From assembly GCF_029017505.1 (NCBI RefSeq), contig NZ_JAQGEI010000010.1, positions 1 through 64,000 on the forward strand: DNA of 64,000 bases, read 5' to 3'. This DNA is from Sedimenticola hydrogenitrophicus. GTDB lineage: Bacteria; Pseudomonadota; Gammaproteobacteria; Chromatiales; Chromatiaceae. The notes beneath the pieces were generated by a model. It did not search any database and had not been told where the DNA came from. It worked only from the letters and a program-made list of their open reading frames with translations. The position numbers were made by a program, and so were the translations under genes. Positions 9,460 through 18,448 of the stretch are shown here, one piece after another (the first letter of the stretch is position 1; each line of letters starts with the position of its first letter).

Positions 9460-10458
9460 TTATCGCTTCAACTGGTATTTTCTTACGGCCTTGTTATGTT
9501 CAGCCAGGGTGTCGGAAAAATGGTGGTAGCCGTCACCCTTGGCGACGAAGTAGAGGCTCTTGCCCTCGGCCGGATGCAATACCGCATGCAGTGCGTCTGC
9601 CCCCGGCATGCTGATGGGGGTCGGCGGTAGCCCACCGTGGACGTAGGTATTGTAAGGGGTATCCTGGCGCAGATCACTACGTCTGATATTTCCGTTGAAG
9701 GCCTTCCCCATGCCATAGATAACCGTCGGATCGGTCTGCAGCCGCATGCCTTTTCTGAGCCGCCGGATAAACACGCCGGCAATCTCCGGACGCTCCTCTG
9801 CCCGCCCGGTCTCTTTTTCGACTATCGAGGCGATTATCAGCGCCTCGTAGGGGCTTTTCAGGGGCAGATCCGGCTCCCGCGACGCCCATTCACGCGCCAA
9901 TAGCTGCTCCATGGCGCGATGCGCACGTCTCAGGAAGTCCAGATCGCTGGTGCCCTTCGGGAAATGGTAGGTATCCGGCAGAAACCGACCCTCCGGATGC
10001 ATGTCGGGAAATCCCAGCTTAGCCATGATCTCCTCATCGGAGAGACCGGAAAGCGTCTTCTTCAGGGCTTGATGCCCCGCCACGGCCACCAGGACCTGCT
10101 GAAAACTCCACCCCTCCACCAGGGTGAGCGTGTGGCTCACGACCCGGCCGGAAACCAGCAGCGCCAGCAATGATTTCGGCGTCAACCCAGACGCGAGATG
10201 GTATTCACCCGCTTGGATGCGGCTGGCCTGACCGTCCAGCCGGGCCATTAACTGGAAATAGAACGCGCTCTCCAGATAGCCCCGCTGTTCCAGATCCCTG
10301 GCCACGGCCGAGAGTGAACTGCCGGGCATCAGCTCGTAGCTGACCCCCGCATCGGGTAGCTGCATGGGGTTGCTGCTGAAACTGTTGAGTGACATCATCA
10401 CCCAGGCAAGGGCGAAGCTTCCGCCAAGAACGAGTATTCCAATCAGTCGATAAAACAT
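9460..10458 (-). CDS. mltG: Endolytic murein transglycosylase MltG
   Basis: An inner-membrane enzyme (YceG family) that cuts nascent glycan strands to end peptidoglycan polymerisation. One N-terminal membrane segment lies at about residues 4-24, followed by a LysM-like region and the catalytic domain with the conserved IVEKETGRAEERPEIAGVF segment containing the active glutamate. Later motifs DPTVIYGMG and TPYNTYVHGGLPPTPI are typical. It has 332 residues. It sits between pabC and tmk as in E. coli, with six bases to tmk, so it belongs to the same operon. Confidence 0.96.
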   Translation of the reverse strand: MFYRLIGILVLGGSFALAWVMMSLNSFSSNPMQLPDAGVSYELMPGSSLSAVARDLEQRGYLESAFYFQLMARLDGQASRIQAGEYHLASGLTPKSLLALLVSGRVVSHTLTLVEGWSFQQVLVAVAGHQALKKTLSGLSDEEIMAKLGFPDMHPEGRFLPDTYHFPKGTSDLDFLRRAHRAMEQLLAREWASREPDLPLKSPYEALIIASIVEKETGRAEERPEIAGVFIRRLRKGMRLQTDPTVIYGMGKAFNGNIRRSDLRQDTPYNTYVHGGLPPTPISMPGADALHAVLHPAEGKSLYFVAKGDGYHHFSDTLAEHNKAVRKYQLKR

Positions 10459-10507
10459 CAGGACAATTTTACCGGATTAGCGTCTGGATAGAGAGGGAAA
10501 AAGATCA

Positions 10508-11326
10508 TCAGGCATGATTGAAACCCTGTTCCAGAACTGCCTCAAGCAGTTTTTCCGGTATCGCATCCACCGAAAATTCCTGGCCGGAAAGCTCCCGAAC
10601 CGGCCAGATGCCTATCAGCGAATTGGTTACAAAGAGTCCATCCGCGGTCCACAGGTCGTGCAGCGAGATGTCGGTGATGATGATGGGAATATTCAGGTTC
10701 TGGACGACCTCGATCACCACGCCCTGCATGACTCCCGCGACACCGCAGCGACTCAGATCAGGGGTATAGATTCTCTCGTCCTGAACCACAAACAGATTGG
10801 AACTGGTGCCTTCAATCACACAATCGGCCGTGTCCATCATCAGCCCTTCCTGGACTGATGGGTCGTTCCATTCGGATCTGGCCAGAACCTGTTCCAGGCG
10901 ATTGAGATGCTTCAGTCCAGCCAGTGCCGGATTCCACCCAAGCCGGGTGGAGCAGAGACGGGCCACGATGCCACGTTGGTAGACCTGCTCGGGGAAAACC
11001 GGATACTGACTCCAGTTGAGGATACGGGTCGGTGTGTGATTCGGCTGCGGACGGTATCCCCTGCGTCCCGGTCCGCGGGTCACAATGATCTTTATGACAC
11101 CCTGCGTCTCTTCACCGGTTTCGGCCATTACCTCTTCATATAGCTGGTCGGCGTCGGGCGGTTCGATACCCAATCGGGAGCAGCCGCTCGACAGTCTTTC
11201 CATGTGGCGTCGCCACAGGCAGGGGCGGCCATTTTTTATGGCAACGGTCTCGAACAGTCCATCGCCGAACTGCAATCCGCGGTCAGTTGCCGCAACCCGG
11301 GTCTCTTTTTCGCCATTGATCAACAA
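10508..11326 (-). CDS. pabC: Aminodeoxychorismate lyase
   Basis: A fold-type IV PLP enzyme that converts 4-amino-4-deoxychorismate to p-aminobenzoate and pyruvate for folate synthesis. Typical motifs are ATDRGLQFGDGLFET near the N-terminus, LKHLNRLEQVLARSEW with the PLP lysine, and GTSSNLFVV. The start is a TTG at 11326, chosen because a GAGGAA ribosome site lies at good spacing and the product then begins with the usual LINGE. The length of 272 is normal. It is separated from fabF by a terminator and a small repeat, unlike the tight spacing downstream. Confidence 0.94.
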   Translation of the reverse strand: MLINGEKETRVAATDRGLQFGDGLFETVAIKNGRPCLWRRHMERLSSGCSRLGIEPPDADQLYEEVMAETGEETQGVIKIIVTRGPGRRGYRPQPNHTPTRILNWSQYPVFPEQVYQRGIVARLCSTRLGWNPALAGLKHLNRLEQVLARSEWNDPSVQEGLMMDTADCVIEGTSSNLFVVQDERIYTPDLSRCGVAGVMQGVVIEVVQNLNIPIIITDISLHDLWTADGLFVTNSLIGIWPVRELSGQEFSVDAIPEKLLEAVLEQGFNHA

Positions 11327-11407
11327 GCGTATTCCTCACGATTCGCTGGCCTGGGAGTACTGACAGAAAGATAGCCGGAAGCGGCCTTCATTAATAGTAC
11401 CGACAAT

Positions 11408-11435
11408 AAAAAACGCCCGGGATCAGGCGTTTTTT
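11408..11435 (-). terminator. Rho-independent terminator between fabF and pabC
   Basis: A short GC-rich stem (ACGCC / GGCGT) is flanked by six A on one side and six T on the other, so it could stop transcription in both directions. It lies after the fabF stop on the minus strand and before pabC, so pabC probably has its own promoter. Seen directly; function inferred. Confidence 0.75.
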
Positions 11436-11474
11436 GTCCAGGGATGGACTTATGCCGCGGAGGCCATGGATTGG

Positions 11475-11535
11475 CGTAGGGGCAACCCCCCGTGGTTGCC
11501 CGGGGAACGGGCAGGCACAGGGGCCTGCCCCTACG
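11475..11535. repeat. REP-like three-way palindromic repeat
   Basis: The outer arms CGTAGGGGCA and TGCCCCTACG pair. Inside are two further stems, GGGCAACC / GGTTGCCC and GGGCAGGC / GCCTGCCC, so the 61 bases can fold as a three-way junction. It lies in the 268-base gap between pabC and fabF. Such GTAGGGGC repeats are typical of dispersed extragenic palindromes. Only one copy is in this window. Confidence 0.7.
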
Positions 11536-11594
11536 GCGACAAGCCGGATGGCCGGCAGCGGCATCGTCTGGCGTGCAAACCGGTTCAACAAGGA

Positions 11595-12839
11595 TCAATC
11601 GGTCAGGCGACGGAACGCCAGTGTGCCGTTGGTGCCCCCGAAGCCGAAGGAGTTGGAGATGGCCACGTCAATCTTCATCTTCCGGGCGGTGTTCGGCACG
11701 TAGTCAAGATCACATTCCGGATCCTGGTTTTCCAGATTGATGGTAGGCGGTGCGACCTGATCGCGAATGGCCAATGCGGAGAAAACGGCCTCGACGCTAC
11801 CGGCGGCACCCAACATGTGGCCGGTCATGGATTTTGTCGAGCTGACCGCCAGTTTATAGGCGTGATCCCCAAAGGCCCGCTTCACCGCGAAGGTCTCGGC
11901 AATGTCACCCGCCGGTGTCGAGGTGCCGTGGGCGTTGATGTAGTCGACCTGCTCCAGGTTGATGCCGCCGTCTTTCAGTGCCAGCAGCATGCACTCGCTG
12001 GCGCCTTCACCGCCCACCGATGGCGCGGTCATGTGATAGGCATCCGAGTTCATGCCCACACCCACGATCTCGGCATAGATGTTGGCCCCACGGGCTTTTG
12101 CCGCCTCATACTCTTCGAGCACCAGCACACCGGCGCCATCGCTGAGCACGAATCCATCCCGGTCCCGGTCCCAGGGCCGGCTAGCCGCCTGGGGATCGTC
12201 ATTACGGGTTGAGAGGGCACGGGCGGCGGCAAAACCACCCAGACCGACCGGCGAAGTCGCCATCTCCGCACCACCGGCCACCATGGCATCCACGTAGCCG
12301 TGACGGATCAGGCGGGTCGCCTCACCGATATTGTGTGTTCCGGTGCTGCAGGCGGATACGATCGAGTAGTTGGGGCCGCGCAGACCGTATTTGATGGAGA
12401 GATTGCCGGCCACCATGTTGATGATGTTGGCGGGCACGAAGAACGGAGAAATTTTTCTTGGACCACCATCAAGATAGGCCTGATAGCTGTTCTCGATTCC
12501 GGTGATGCCGCCAATACCGGCGCCGATCGCCACACCAATACGTGGGGCCGTCTCATCAGTGATTTCCAGTCCGGAGTCCTCAATCGCCTGTGAGCCGGCG
12601 GCTATGCCGTAATGGATGAACTTATCCATTTTTCTCACATCCTTCTTGGGTACGTACTGGGTCACGTCGAATCCGTAGATCGGACCGCCGAAATGGACGC
12701 TGAAAGGTTCAATATCGAAATGCGTGATCGGTTGAATACCGCTCTTGCCTGCGAGTATGCTCTCCCAGGCTTCTTTAACCGTGTGTCCAACCGGAGCCAC
12801 CATGCCGAGCCCAGTTATAACGACCCTTCTTCCAGACAT
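11595..12839 (-). CDS. fabF: Beta-ketoacyl-ACP synthase II
   Basis: A condensing enzyme of type II fatty-acid elongation. The Cys-His-His triad is visible: C in [13 protein letters not shown] in [11 protein letters not shown] and H in [17 protein letters not shown]. It has 414 residues, as expected. It starts 98 bases after acpP; a terminator-like hairpin lies in that gap. A strong terminator follows the stop. Confidence 0.97.
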   Translation of the reverse strand: MSGRRVVITGLGMVAPVGHTVKEAWESILAGKSGIQPITHFDIEPFSVHFGGPIYGFDVTQYVPKKDVRKMDKFIHYGIAAGSQAIEDSGLEITDETAPRIGVAIGAGIGGITGIENSYQAYLDGGPRKISPFFVPANIINMVAGNLSIKYGLRGPNYSIVSACSTGTHNIGEATRLIRHGYVDAMVAGGAEMATSPVGLGGFAAARALSTRNDDPQAASRPWDRDRDGFVLSDGAGVLVLEEYEAAKARGANIYAEIVGVGMNSDAYHMTAPSVGGEGASECMLLALKDGGINLEQVDYINAHGTSTPAGDIAETFAVKRAFGDHAYKLAVSSTKSMTGHMLGAAGSVEAVFSALAIRDQVAPPTINLENQDPECDLDYVPNTARKMKIDVAISNSFGFGGTNGTLAFRRLTD

Positions 12840-12874
12840 CTGAGACCTACCCCCTATTGGGATCTTTGTATAGC

Positions 12875-12913
12875 AAAAAGCCGCAACCAGTCGCTATAGA
12901 CGGCTGTGCGGCC
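12875..12913 (-). terminator. Terminator-like hairpin after acpP
   Basis: On the minus strand a stem GCCGCA...TGCGGC with extended imperfect pairing is followed by TTTTT. It lies 25 bases beyond the acpP stop and before fabF, suggesting that much acpP transcript ends here while some reads into fabF. This would match the high demand for ACP over FabF. Visible in sequence; strength inferred. Confidence 0.65.
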
Positions 12914-12937
12914 TTGTATTGAACGGGTGAGTGTGGA

Positions 12938-13171
12938 TCAGCTGTGTGCGTTGATGTACTCAACCGCCAGCTTGACAGTGGTGATCTTCTCAGCGTCTTC
13001 ATCTGGAATTTCAGTACCGAACTCTTCTTCCAGTTGCATGACCAGCTCAACTGTGTCAAGAGAGTCTGCACCCAGATCGTCCACAAAAGAGGCTTCCAGG
13101 GTCACCTCATCTTCTGATACACCCAGCTGTTCAACAACTATCTTCCTAACACGTTCTTCGACAGAGCTCAT
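12938..13171 (-). CDS. acpP: Acyl carrier protein
   Basis: The 77-residue acidic carrier protein of fatty-acid synthesis. The phosphopantetheine serine is in the [11 protein letters not shown] motif. The protein is highly acidic, as expected. A good ribosome site (AGGAATT) precedes the ATG, and the gene has its own promoter in the 194-base gap behind fabG plus a terminator-like hairpin after it, consistent with strong separate expression. Confidence 0.98.
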   Translation of the reverse strand: MSSVEERVRKIVVEQLGVSEDEVTLEASFVDDLGADSLDTVELVMQLEEEFGTEIPDEDAEKITTVKLAVEYINAHS

Positions 13172-13227
13172 GTTCTTAAATTCCTCCGGTAAAAAAATAT
13201 GGTCGGCTTGTCACACGACCGACGGGT

Positions 13228-13256
13228 ATTGTATTCATCAAACCTCAAAAGTTCAA
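13228..13256 (-). promoter_or_regulatory. Sigma-70 promoter of acpP
   Basis: On the minus strand TTGAAC and TACAAT are separated by exactly 17 bases, a near-consensus sigma-70 promoter pointing at acpP about 57 bases upstream of its ATG. The surrounding gap is AT-rich. Read directly from sequence. Confidence 0.75.
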
Positions 13257-13365
13257 AGCAAATTGACCTTAAATCTCTTGTTTTTTGATGACAGAAAAAA
13301 ATACTTTAATAACAACCCAATACATTCATTACTTAAAGCTCGAGTGCATGGGAAATTATTAGGGT

Positions 13366-14106
13366 TTACCCCATGTACATGCCGCCATTGACGTGTAATG
13401 TCTCACCGGTGATGTAATCCGCGGCGGATGAAGCAAGGAAAACGACGGCGTTGGCAATCTCTTTGGGCGCGCCCAGGCGCGCCAGAGGGATCTCGGAAAG
13501 CAGTTTTTTGTGTTGCTCTTGCGGGAGTTCCCGGGTCATATCGGTATCGATAAAACCGGGGGCCACGGCGTTGACGGTGATGCCACGTGAGCCCACTTCC
13601 CGCGCCAGCGATTTGGTGAAACCGATCATCCCCGCCTTGGCCGCGGCATAATTGGTCTGGCCGGCATTTCCGGTGGAACCGACCACGGAGCCGATGCTGA
13701 TGATGCGACCCTTGCGTGCCTTCATCATGGAACGGAGACAGGCCTTGGACAATCGATAGATCGAAGTGAGATTGGTATCCAGGATGCTATCCCACTCCTC
13801 ATCCTTCATGCGCATCAGCAGATTGTCCCGGGTGATCCCGGCGTTGTTGATCAGAATACTGGGGGCGCCGAAGCCTTCTGCGATTGCCTTCAGCACGGTA
13901 TCAATGGAGTCGGGATCCGTCACATTCAGGACCATCCCCTGCCCTTTGATGCCGGCCTCTGCGAAGCGGGCCGTGATGGCGGCCGCACCGGATTCAGAAG
14001 TTGCCGTGCCAATCACTGTGGCGCCCTGCTCGCCGAGTCCTGCGGCAATGGCCTCACCGATACCCCGGCTCGCCCCGGTTACCAGTGCAATCTCATTTTC
14101 AAGCAT
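13366..14106 (-). CDS. fabG: 3-oxoacyl-ACP reductase
   Basis: An NADPH-dependent short-chain dehydrogenase reducing 3-oxoacyl-ACP. It has the cofactor motif TGASRGIGEAIA, NNAGITRDN and the catalytic Y-x3-K in TNYAAAKAGMIGF. I placed the start at ATG 14106, giving MLENEIALV with a GGAG six bases ahead; a TTG at 14118 is less likely. In the canonical cluster fabD lies directly upstream, but here only about 200 bases separate fabG from fabH and no malonyltransferase is encoded. Confidence 0.97.
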   Translation of the reverse strand: MLENEIALVTGASRGIGEAIAAGLGEQGATVIGTATSESGAAAITARFAEAGIKGQGMVLNVTDPDSIDTVLKAIAEGFGAPSILINNAGITRDNLLMRMKDEEWDSILDTNLTSIYRLSKACLRSMMKARKGRIISIGSVVGSTGNAGQTNYAAAKAGMIGFTKSLAREVGSRGITVNAVAPGFIDTDMTRELPQEQHKKLLSEIPLARLGAPKEIANAVVFLASSAADYITGETLHVNGGMYMG

Positions 14107-14235
14107 CTCTATCTCCAAACGTACTGTACCGAATTATTCCCGCAGAGACGCACCGCTCGCAAAGGCTCAAAAACACGACCTACCGAACAGCTGGCAGCCT
14201 AACGCCCTTCGCAGCGCCTGCCGCGACGTTGCGGC

Positions 14236-14241
14236 ATTATA
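14236..14241 (-). promoter_or_regulatory. Perfect -10 hexamer upstream of fabG
   Basis: TATAAT occurs on the minus strand in the fabH-fabG gap, about 130 bases before the fabG ATG, with no clear consensus -35 at ideal spacing. It suggests that fabG has its own promoter in the place where fabD would normally be. Visible motif; activity inferred. Confidence 0.4.
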
Positions 14242-14308
14242 TCCGTGTTTTACTTTGCGTTCCTTAACGTCTTGGCGAGCGATTTATGGAAAGATCAGGT
14301 TAGATCAG

Positions 14309-15277
14309 TTAAAACCTTGCCAGTACCGAGCCCCAGGTAAAACCACCACCGAAGGCCTCCATCAGCAGGGTTTCCCCTTTTTTGATTCTTCCATCGCGCA
14401 CGGCGACATCCAGTGCCATTGGCACGGAGGCCGCGGAGGTATTGCCATGTTCATGGACCGTGACGACGACCTGCTCCATGGGCATGCGCAGTTTGCGTGC
14501 CGTGGCCTGAATGATGCGGATATTGGCCTGGTGCGGGATCAGCCAGTTCACATCCGATTTCCGCATACCGTTTTTTTCCAGGGTTTCGTCAACGATGCGG
14601 CCCAGGGTGTTCACCGCCATCTTGAACACCTCGTTGCCTTTCATCTCGACAAAGGCGGCATTTTGCCTGACCACGTCATAGCCTTTGGAAACGCCTTCCG
14701 GGACTTGCAGCAGATTGGCATAATCACCATCCGCATGCAGGTGGGTGGAGAGGATGCCCGGCTCGTCACTCTTCTCGATGACCACCGCTCCGGCACCGTC
14801 ACCGAACAGGATGCAGGTGCCGCGGTCCTGCCAGTTGAGGATACGTGAAAAGGTCTCGGCGCCGATTACCAGTGCGCAGGTGGCATTGCCCGCACGGATA
14901 AAGTTGTCCGCCACACCCAGGGCGTAAATAAACCCGGTACAGACGGCCTGCACGTCAAAGGCGGCACAACCGTGGATATCCAGCCGGCTCTGCAGCAGAC
15001 AGGCGGTGCTGGGGAATATCTGATCCGGCGTGGTGGTCGCGACCACAATCAGGTCGATGTCCGCGATGGATTTTCCCGAGGCGGCTATGGCATTGCGTGC
15101 CGCATGTTCGGCCAGATCGCAGGTAGTTTCGCCATCGGCCGCAATATGCCGTTTATGTATCCCGGTGCGTTCCCTGATCCACTGGTCGGATGTGTCGACC
15201 ATCTGCGCCAGGTCGTCATTGGTCAGTACCTTCTCCGGCAGATAACTGCCTGTTCCGATAATGCGGGAATAGGTCAC
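14309..15277 (-). CDS. fabH: Beta-ketoacyl-ACP synthase III
   Basis: Starts fatty-acid synthesis by condensing acetyl-CoA with malonyl-ACP. The catalytic Cys is in [13 protein letters not shown], His in [11 protein letters not shown] and Asn in [10 protein letters not shown]. The 322-residue length is standard. Its GTG start overlaps the plsX stop as GTGA, a four-base overlap that implies translational coupling with plsX. Confidence 0.97.
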   Translation of the reverse strand: MTYSRIIGTGSYLPEKVLTNDDLAQMVDTSDQWIRERTGIHKRHIAADGETTCDLAEHAARNAIAASGKSIADIDLIVVATTTPDQIFPSTACLLQSRLDIHGCAAFDVQAVCTGFIYALGVADNFIRAGNATCALVIGAETFSRILNWQDRGTCILFGDGAGAVVIEKSDEPGILSTHLHADGDYANLLQVPEGVSKGYDVVRQNAAFVEMKGNEVFKMAVNTLGRIVDETLEKNGMRKSDVNWLIPHQANIRIIQATARKLRMPMEQVVVTVHEHGNTSAASVPMALDVAVRDGRIKKGETLLMEAFGGGFTWGSVLARF

Positions 15278-16299
15278 ACGCTTGCCCTTTTTTCAAGTTG
15301 ACATTCGACCCCATGGGCTATGCGCTCCGGGACGTTGTTGTGGACTGCCTTCTTGGCCATTTGGATGGCATTCTCGAAAGCCAGTACATCGGCTCCGCCG
15401 TGACTCTTGATCACGATGCCGCGCAGACCCAGGAGACTGGCCCCGTTATACCGGCGCGGGTCGATCTTTTTGCGGAAGCCGTTGATGACCGGTATGGCCA
15501 GAAAGCCGGCCAGTTTGGTGAATATATTACGTTTAAAGCCGCTTTTCAGGTAATAGGCTATCATTTTGGCGACGCCTTCCGCGCTTTTCAATGCAATGTT
15601 TCCGACAAACCCATCGGTCACTACCACATCGACTTCACCAGTATAGACACCGTCGCCCTCGATATATCCAATATAATTGAGTGAACTGTTGCTCAACAGC
15701 TCATGCGCCCGCTTTACCTGGTCATTGCCCTTGATCTCCTCCTGGCCGATATTCAACAGCCCAATGCGTGGGTTGGGGATATCCTCATCGACCGAGGCAA
15801 CGAGTTCACTTCCCATCACGGCAAACTGAAACAGGTGATCGGAACTGCTCTCGACATTCGCCCCCAAGTCCAACACCCAGGTGTGTCCGGTCATTGAGGG
15901 CAGCGCGGTAATAATGGCCGGACGATCCACATTGGGAAGCATCTTCAGAACGAATCGGGCAATCGCCATCAGGGCGCCGGTGTTCCCGGCACTGACACAG
16001 GCGTGAGCCTGCCCCTCTTTGACCAGATTGATGGCGACACGCATGGAAGAGTCCTTTTTCCCGCGCAGCGCCTTGGAGGGCAGTTCGTCCATGCCGACCT
16101 CTTCCGAGGCGGCTATGATGCGCAGCCGTGCGTCAGGTTGCCGTCCCCCCAGGTGTTCTTTTATCGCCGCTTCCTGTCCGACCAGGATCAGGTCAACATC
16201 CTGATCCCGCTTCAGAAAATCGAGGGCGGCAGGTACCACCACGGAAGGGCCGAAATCCCCACCCATCGCATCCAAGGCTATGCTAATCCGATCGCTCAA
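15274..16299 (-). CDS. plsX: Phosphate acyltransferase PlsX
   Basis: Makes acyl-phosphate from acyl-ACP for phospholipid synthesis, a peripheral membrane enzyme. The N-terminal [14 protein letters not shown] and internal SAGNTGALM are family signatures. The start is a TTG at 16299 with a strong GAGGAG six bases ahead; the product then begins [15 protein letters not shown] as in homologues. It has 341 residues. A clear terminator separates it from rpmF upstream, and fabH overlaps its end. Confidence 0.96.
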   Translation of the reverse strand: MSDRISIALDAMGGDFGPSVVVPAALDFLKRDQDVDLILVGQEAAIKEHLGGRQPDARLRIIAASEEVGMDELPSKALRGKKDSSMRVAINLVKEGQAHACVSAGNTGALMAIARFVLKMLPNVDRPAIITALPSMTGHTWVLDLGANVESSSDHLFQFAVMGSELVASVDEDIPNPRIGLLNIGQEEIKGNDQVKRAHELLSNSSLNYIGYIEGDGVYTGEVDVVVTDGFVGNIALKSAEGVAKMIAYYLKSGFKRNIFTKLAGFLAIPVINGFRKKIDPRRYNGASLLGLRGIVIKSHGGADVLAFENAIQMAKKAVHNNVPERIAHGVECQLEKRASV

Positions 16300-16407
16300 C
16301 TACATCTCCTCGGGAGGTCAGGGTCGGCGAGAGAGCAAACCCGTGGCCCGGGAACGGACTGCGGTCGCTTGTTCATTTCCGGACCCTTGAACTGCTTTTG
16401 CGGACGC

Positions 16408-16441
16408 AAAAAAGCACAACCGTCCCAAAAGGACGGTTGTG
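16408..16441 (-). terminator. Rho-independent terminator between rpmF and plsX
   Basis: An 11-base perfect stem, CACAACCGTCC / GGACGGTTGTG, with a five-base loop is followed on the minus strand by C and six T. It lies just past the rpmF stop, so plsX is either expressed by readthrough or from a separate promoter in the approximately 110 bases between. Seen directly. Confidence 0.9.
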
Positions 16442-16477
16442 ATGAACCACTATCATACTGCCCACGGTAATGAGGGT

Positions 16478-16657
16478 TTATTCGCCCTTACCGCTGACAA
16501 CCTTGCGGCCGCGGTAGAAACCGTCAGGAGAGACGTGGTGGCGAAGATGGGTCTCACCAGAGGTTGGATCGATGGAGAGGGTTTCGCCCCGCAGTGCATC
16601 GTGCGAACGACGCATACCACGTTTGGAAGGAGTTTTTCTGTTCTGCTGGACCGCCAT
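16478..16657 (-). CDS. rpmF: 50S ribosomal protein L32
   Basis: A 59-residue basic protein beginning [20 protein letters not shown] and ending KVVSGKGE, a clear L32. It sits between yceD and plsX, its conserved location. ATG 16657 is preceded by AGGAGC at good spacing. A strong terminator follows the stop. Confidence 0.97.
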   Translation of the reverse strand: MAVQQNRKTPSKRGMRRSHDALRGETLSIDPTSGETHLRHHVSPDGFYRGRKVVSGKGE

Positions 16658-16697
16658 GGTTCAAGCTCCTGATTTACAATAAGCAATTAAATTTAAA

Positions 16698-17234
16698 CTA
16701 TTTATCAGACTTGAATCCGGCCAGTACGGCAAATGGATTCGGCTTGTCTGATGCATCATCTTCCTGTTCCTGATCCGCTGTCTCTCCATTGACCGGATTC
16801 ACACTAGCAACCCCGCAAGCATCAGGTTCATGTCTCGGCACCTGGGGGATGGCCAGTATCAACTCGTCCTCCACCAGGTCCAACAGTCGCAATGTCTCCT
16901 CTTCGACCCAAACCGGATCGCAGGATTCCGGCAGGCTCTCCGCCTCTTCCGGCACCTGAATGACGGCCAGGTCGAGTTCCGCCTTGACCGGGAAGATCAT
17001 TGCGCCCAGGCAGCGCTGGCACTCCAGTACCAGATCAGCCTGAACCTGTCCTTTTATTCGCGTCCGTTTCCGGTTGTCCCGATAGAACTCCAGATTGAAC
17101 TTGGCGATACCCACGGGATCCATGAGTGCCTCGCTCAAACGGGGAAATCCACCCAGTTCCACCGTCCCGGAAAACCCTGCTCCCTGGTTCGCAAGGCGCC
17201 GGGGATCTATGAATTCAGGAAGTCGCGACGACAT
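16698..17234 (-). CDS. yceD: YceD/DUF177 large-subunit rRNA accumulation protein
   Basis: A 178-residue DUF177 protein linked in E. coli to 23S rRNA accumulation. The central segment LVLECQRCLGAMIFPVKAELDLAV holds the conserved C-x-R-C motif of the family. It lies immediately upstream of rpmF, with 40 bases between, as in most bacteria. Its own upstream neighbour here is oadB rather than the usual yceF (maf). Confidence 0.93.
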   Translation of the reverse strand: MSSRLPEFIDPRRLANQGAGFSGTVELGGFPRLSEALMDPVGIAKFNLEFYRDNRKRTRIKGQVQADLVLECQRCLGAMIFPVKAELDLAVIQVPEEAESLPESCDPVWVEEETLRLLDLVEDELILAIPQVPRHEPDACGVASVNPVNGETADQEQEDDASDKPNPFAVLAGFKSDK

Positions 17235-17313
17235 AAGCGCGCAATGATATTACGGGACTCGGGAAACGTCAAAAAAATAACGTGCGTTCACCATCTTGGT
17301 GGGCTGCGACCGA

Positions 17314-18447
17314 TCAGTTTCCTACCACCGCCAGCAATACCCCGGCGGCGACCGCAGAGCCGATCACACCCGCCACATTCGGCCCCATGGCATGCATGAG
17401 CAGGAAATTGTGGTGATTGCTCTCCAGGCCGACCTTATTCACCACGCGCGCTGCCATGGGCACGGCGGATACCCCGGCAGCACCGATCAGTGGATTGACC
17501 CTTCCGCCACTGATCTTGCACATCACTTTCCCCATCAGAACGCCCGCGGCGGTACCGATACAGAAGGCGATGGCGCCCAGGGCCAGGATACCCAGGGTCT
17601 CGAGGGTGAGAAACTTATCCGCCGACAGCTTGGATCCGACGGCCAGGCCGAGAAAAATCGTGACGATGTTGATGATCTCATTCTGGGCCGCGCGGCTCAG
17701 CCGGTCCACCACACCCGCCTCTTTCAGGAGGTTGCCGAACATCAGCATGCCGATCAGGGGTGCGGCAGAGGGCAGGAACAGGATACACAGCAGCAGGACG
17801 GTGAAGGGAAACAGTATCTTCTCCAGCCGGCTGACGGGGCGCAGCTGGGACATGACGATATTCCGCTCTTTTTCAGTGGTGAGCAGGCGCATGATGGGGG
17901 GCTGAATGATCGGGACCAACGCCATATAGGAGTAGGCCGCTACCGCGATTGCACCCAGCAGGTCCGGCGCCAGCCGTGAGGCCAGGAAGATGGCGGTCGG
18001 CCCGTCGGCGCCGCCGATGATGGCGATCGCCGAGGCATCCGCCAGGCTGAAATCGAAGCCGGGGATCAGGTTCAGGGTCAACGCGCCGATCAGGGTGGCG
18101 AAGATGCCGAACTGGGCCGCGGCCCCCAGGAACAGCGTGCTGGGCATGGCGATCAGCGCGCCGAAATCGGTCAAGGCGCCCACCCCCATGAAGATCAGCA
18201 GGGGAAACACCCCGGTCTCGATGCCGATGCTATAGATATAGTATAAGAGCCCGCCCGCCTGGGCGATGCCCGCCTCGGGGATATTGCTCAGGATCGCGCC
18301 AAAGCCGATCGGCAACAGCAGCAGCGGCTCAAATTTCCGGGCGACGGCCAGGTAGATCAACAGACAGCCGACCAGCATCATCAACAGCTGGCCCCAGGTC
18401 ATATTGGCAATCCCCATGGATTGCCAGAGTGCTTCAGCGCCGTTCAT
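17314..18447 (-). CDS. oadB: Oxaloacetate decarboxylase beta subunit, sodium-pumping
   Basis: The membrane subunit that decarboxylates carboxybiotin and exports sodium. It is a 377-residue, very hydrophobic protein with many transmembrane helices. The key aspartate region [19 protein letters not shown] and the loop ending in LLTTEKER are conserved in OadB and in related GcdB/MmdB. It begins one base after oadA ends, so the two are coupled. The identity as oxaloacetate rather than methylmalonyl-CoA decarboxylase follows from the adjacent OadA with a pyruvate-carboxylase-type lyase domain. Confidence 0.95.
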   Translation of the reverse strand: MNGAEALWQSMGIANMTWGQLLMMLVGCLLIYLAVARKFEPLLLLPIGFGAILSNIPEAGIAQAGGLLYYIYSIGIETGVFPLLIFMGVGALTDFGALIAMPSTLFLGAAAQFGIFATLIGALTLNLIPGFDFSLADASAIAIIGGADGPTAIFLASRLAPDLLGAIAVAAYSYMALVPIIQPPIMRLLTTEKERNIVMSQLRPVSRLEKILFPFTVLLLCILFLPSAAPLIGMLMFGNLLKEAGVVDRLSRAAQNEIINIVTIFLGLAVGSKLSADKFLTLETLGILALGAIAFCIGTAAGVLMGKVMCKISGGRVNPLIGAAGVSAVPMAARVVNKVGLESNHHNFLLMHAMGPNVAGVIGSAVAAGVLLAVVGN

Positions 18448-18448
18448 G

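Noticed and set aside
13766-14848. Plus-strand frame spanning fabG, the gap and fabH
   Set aside because: It runs antisense to two conserved genes and does not encode a malonyltransferase, so it is not a hidden fabD.
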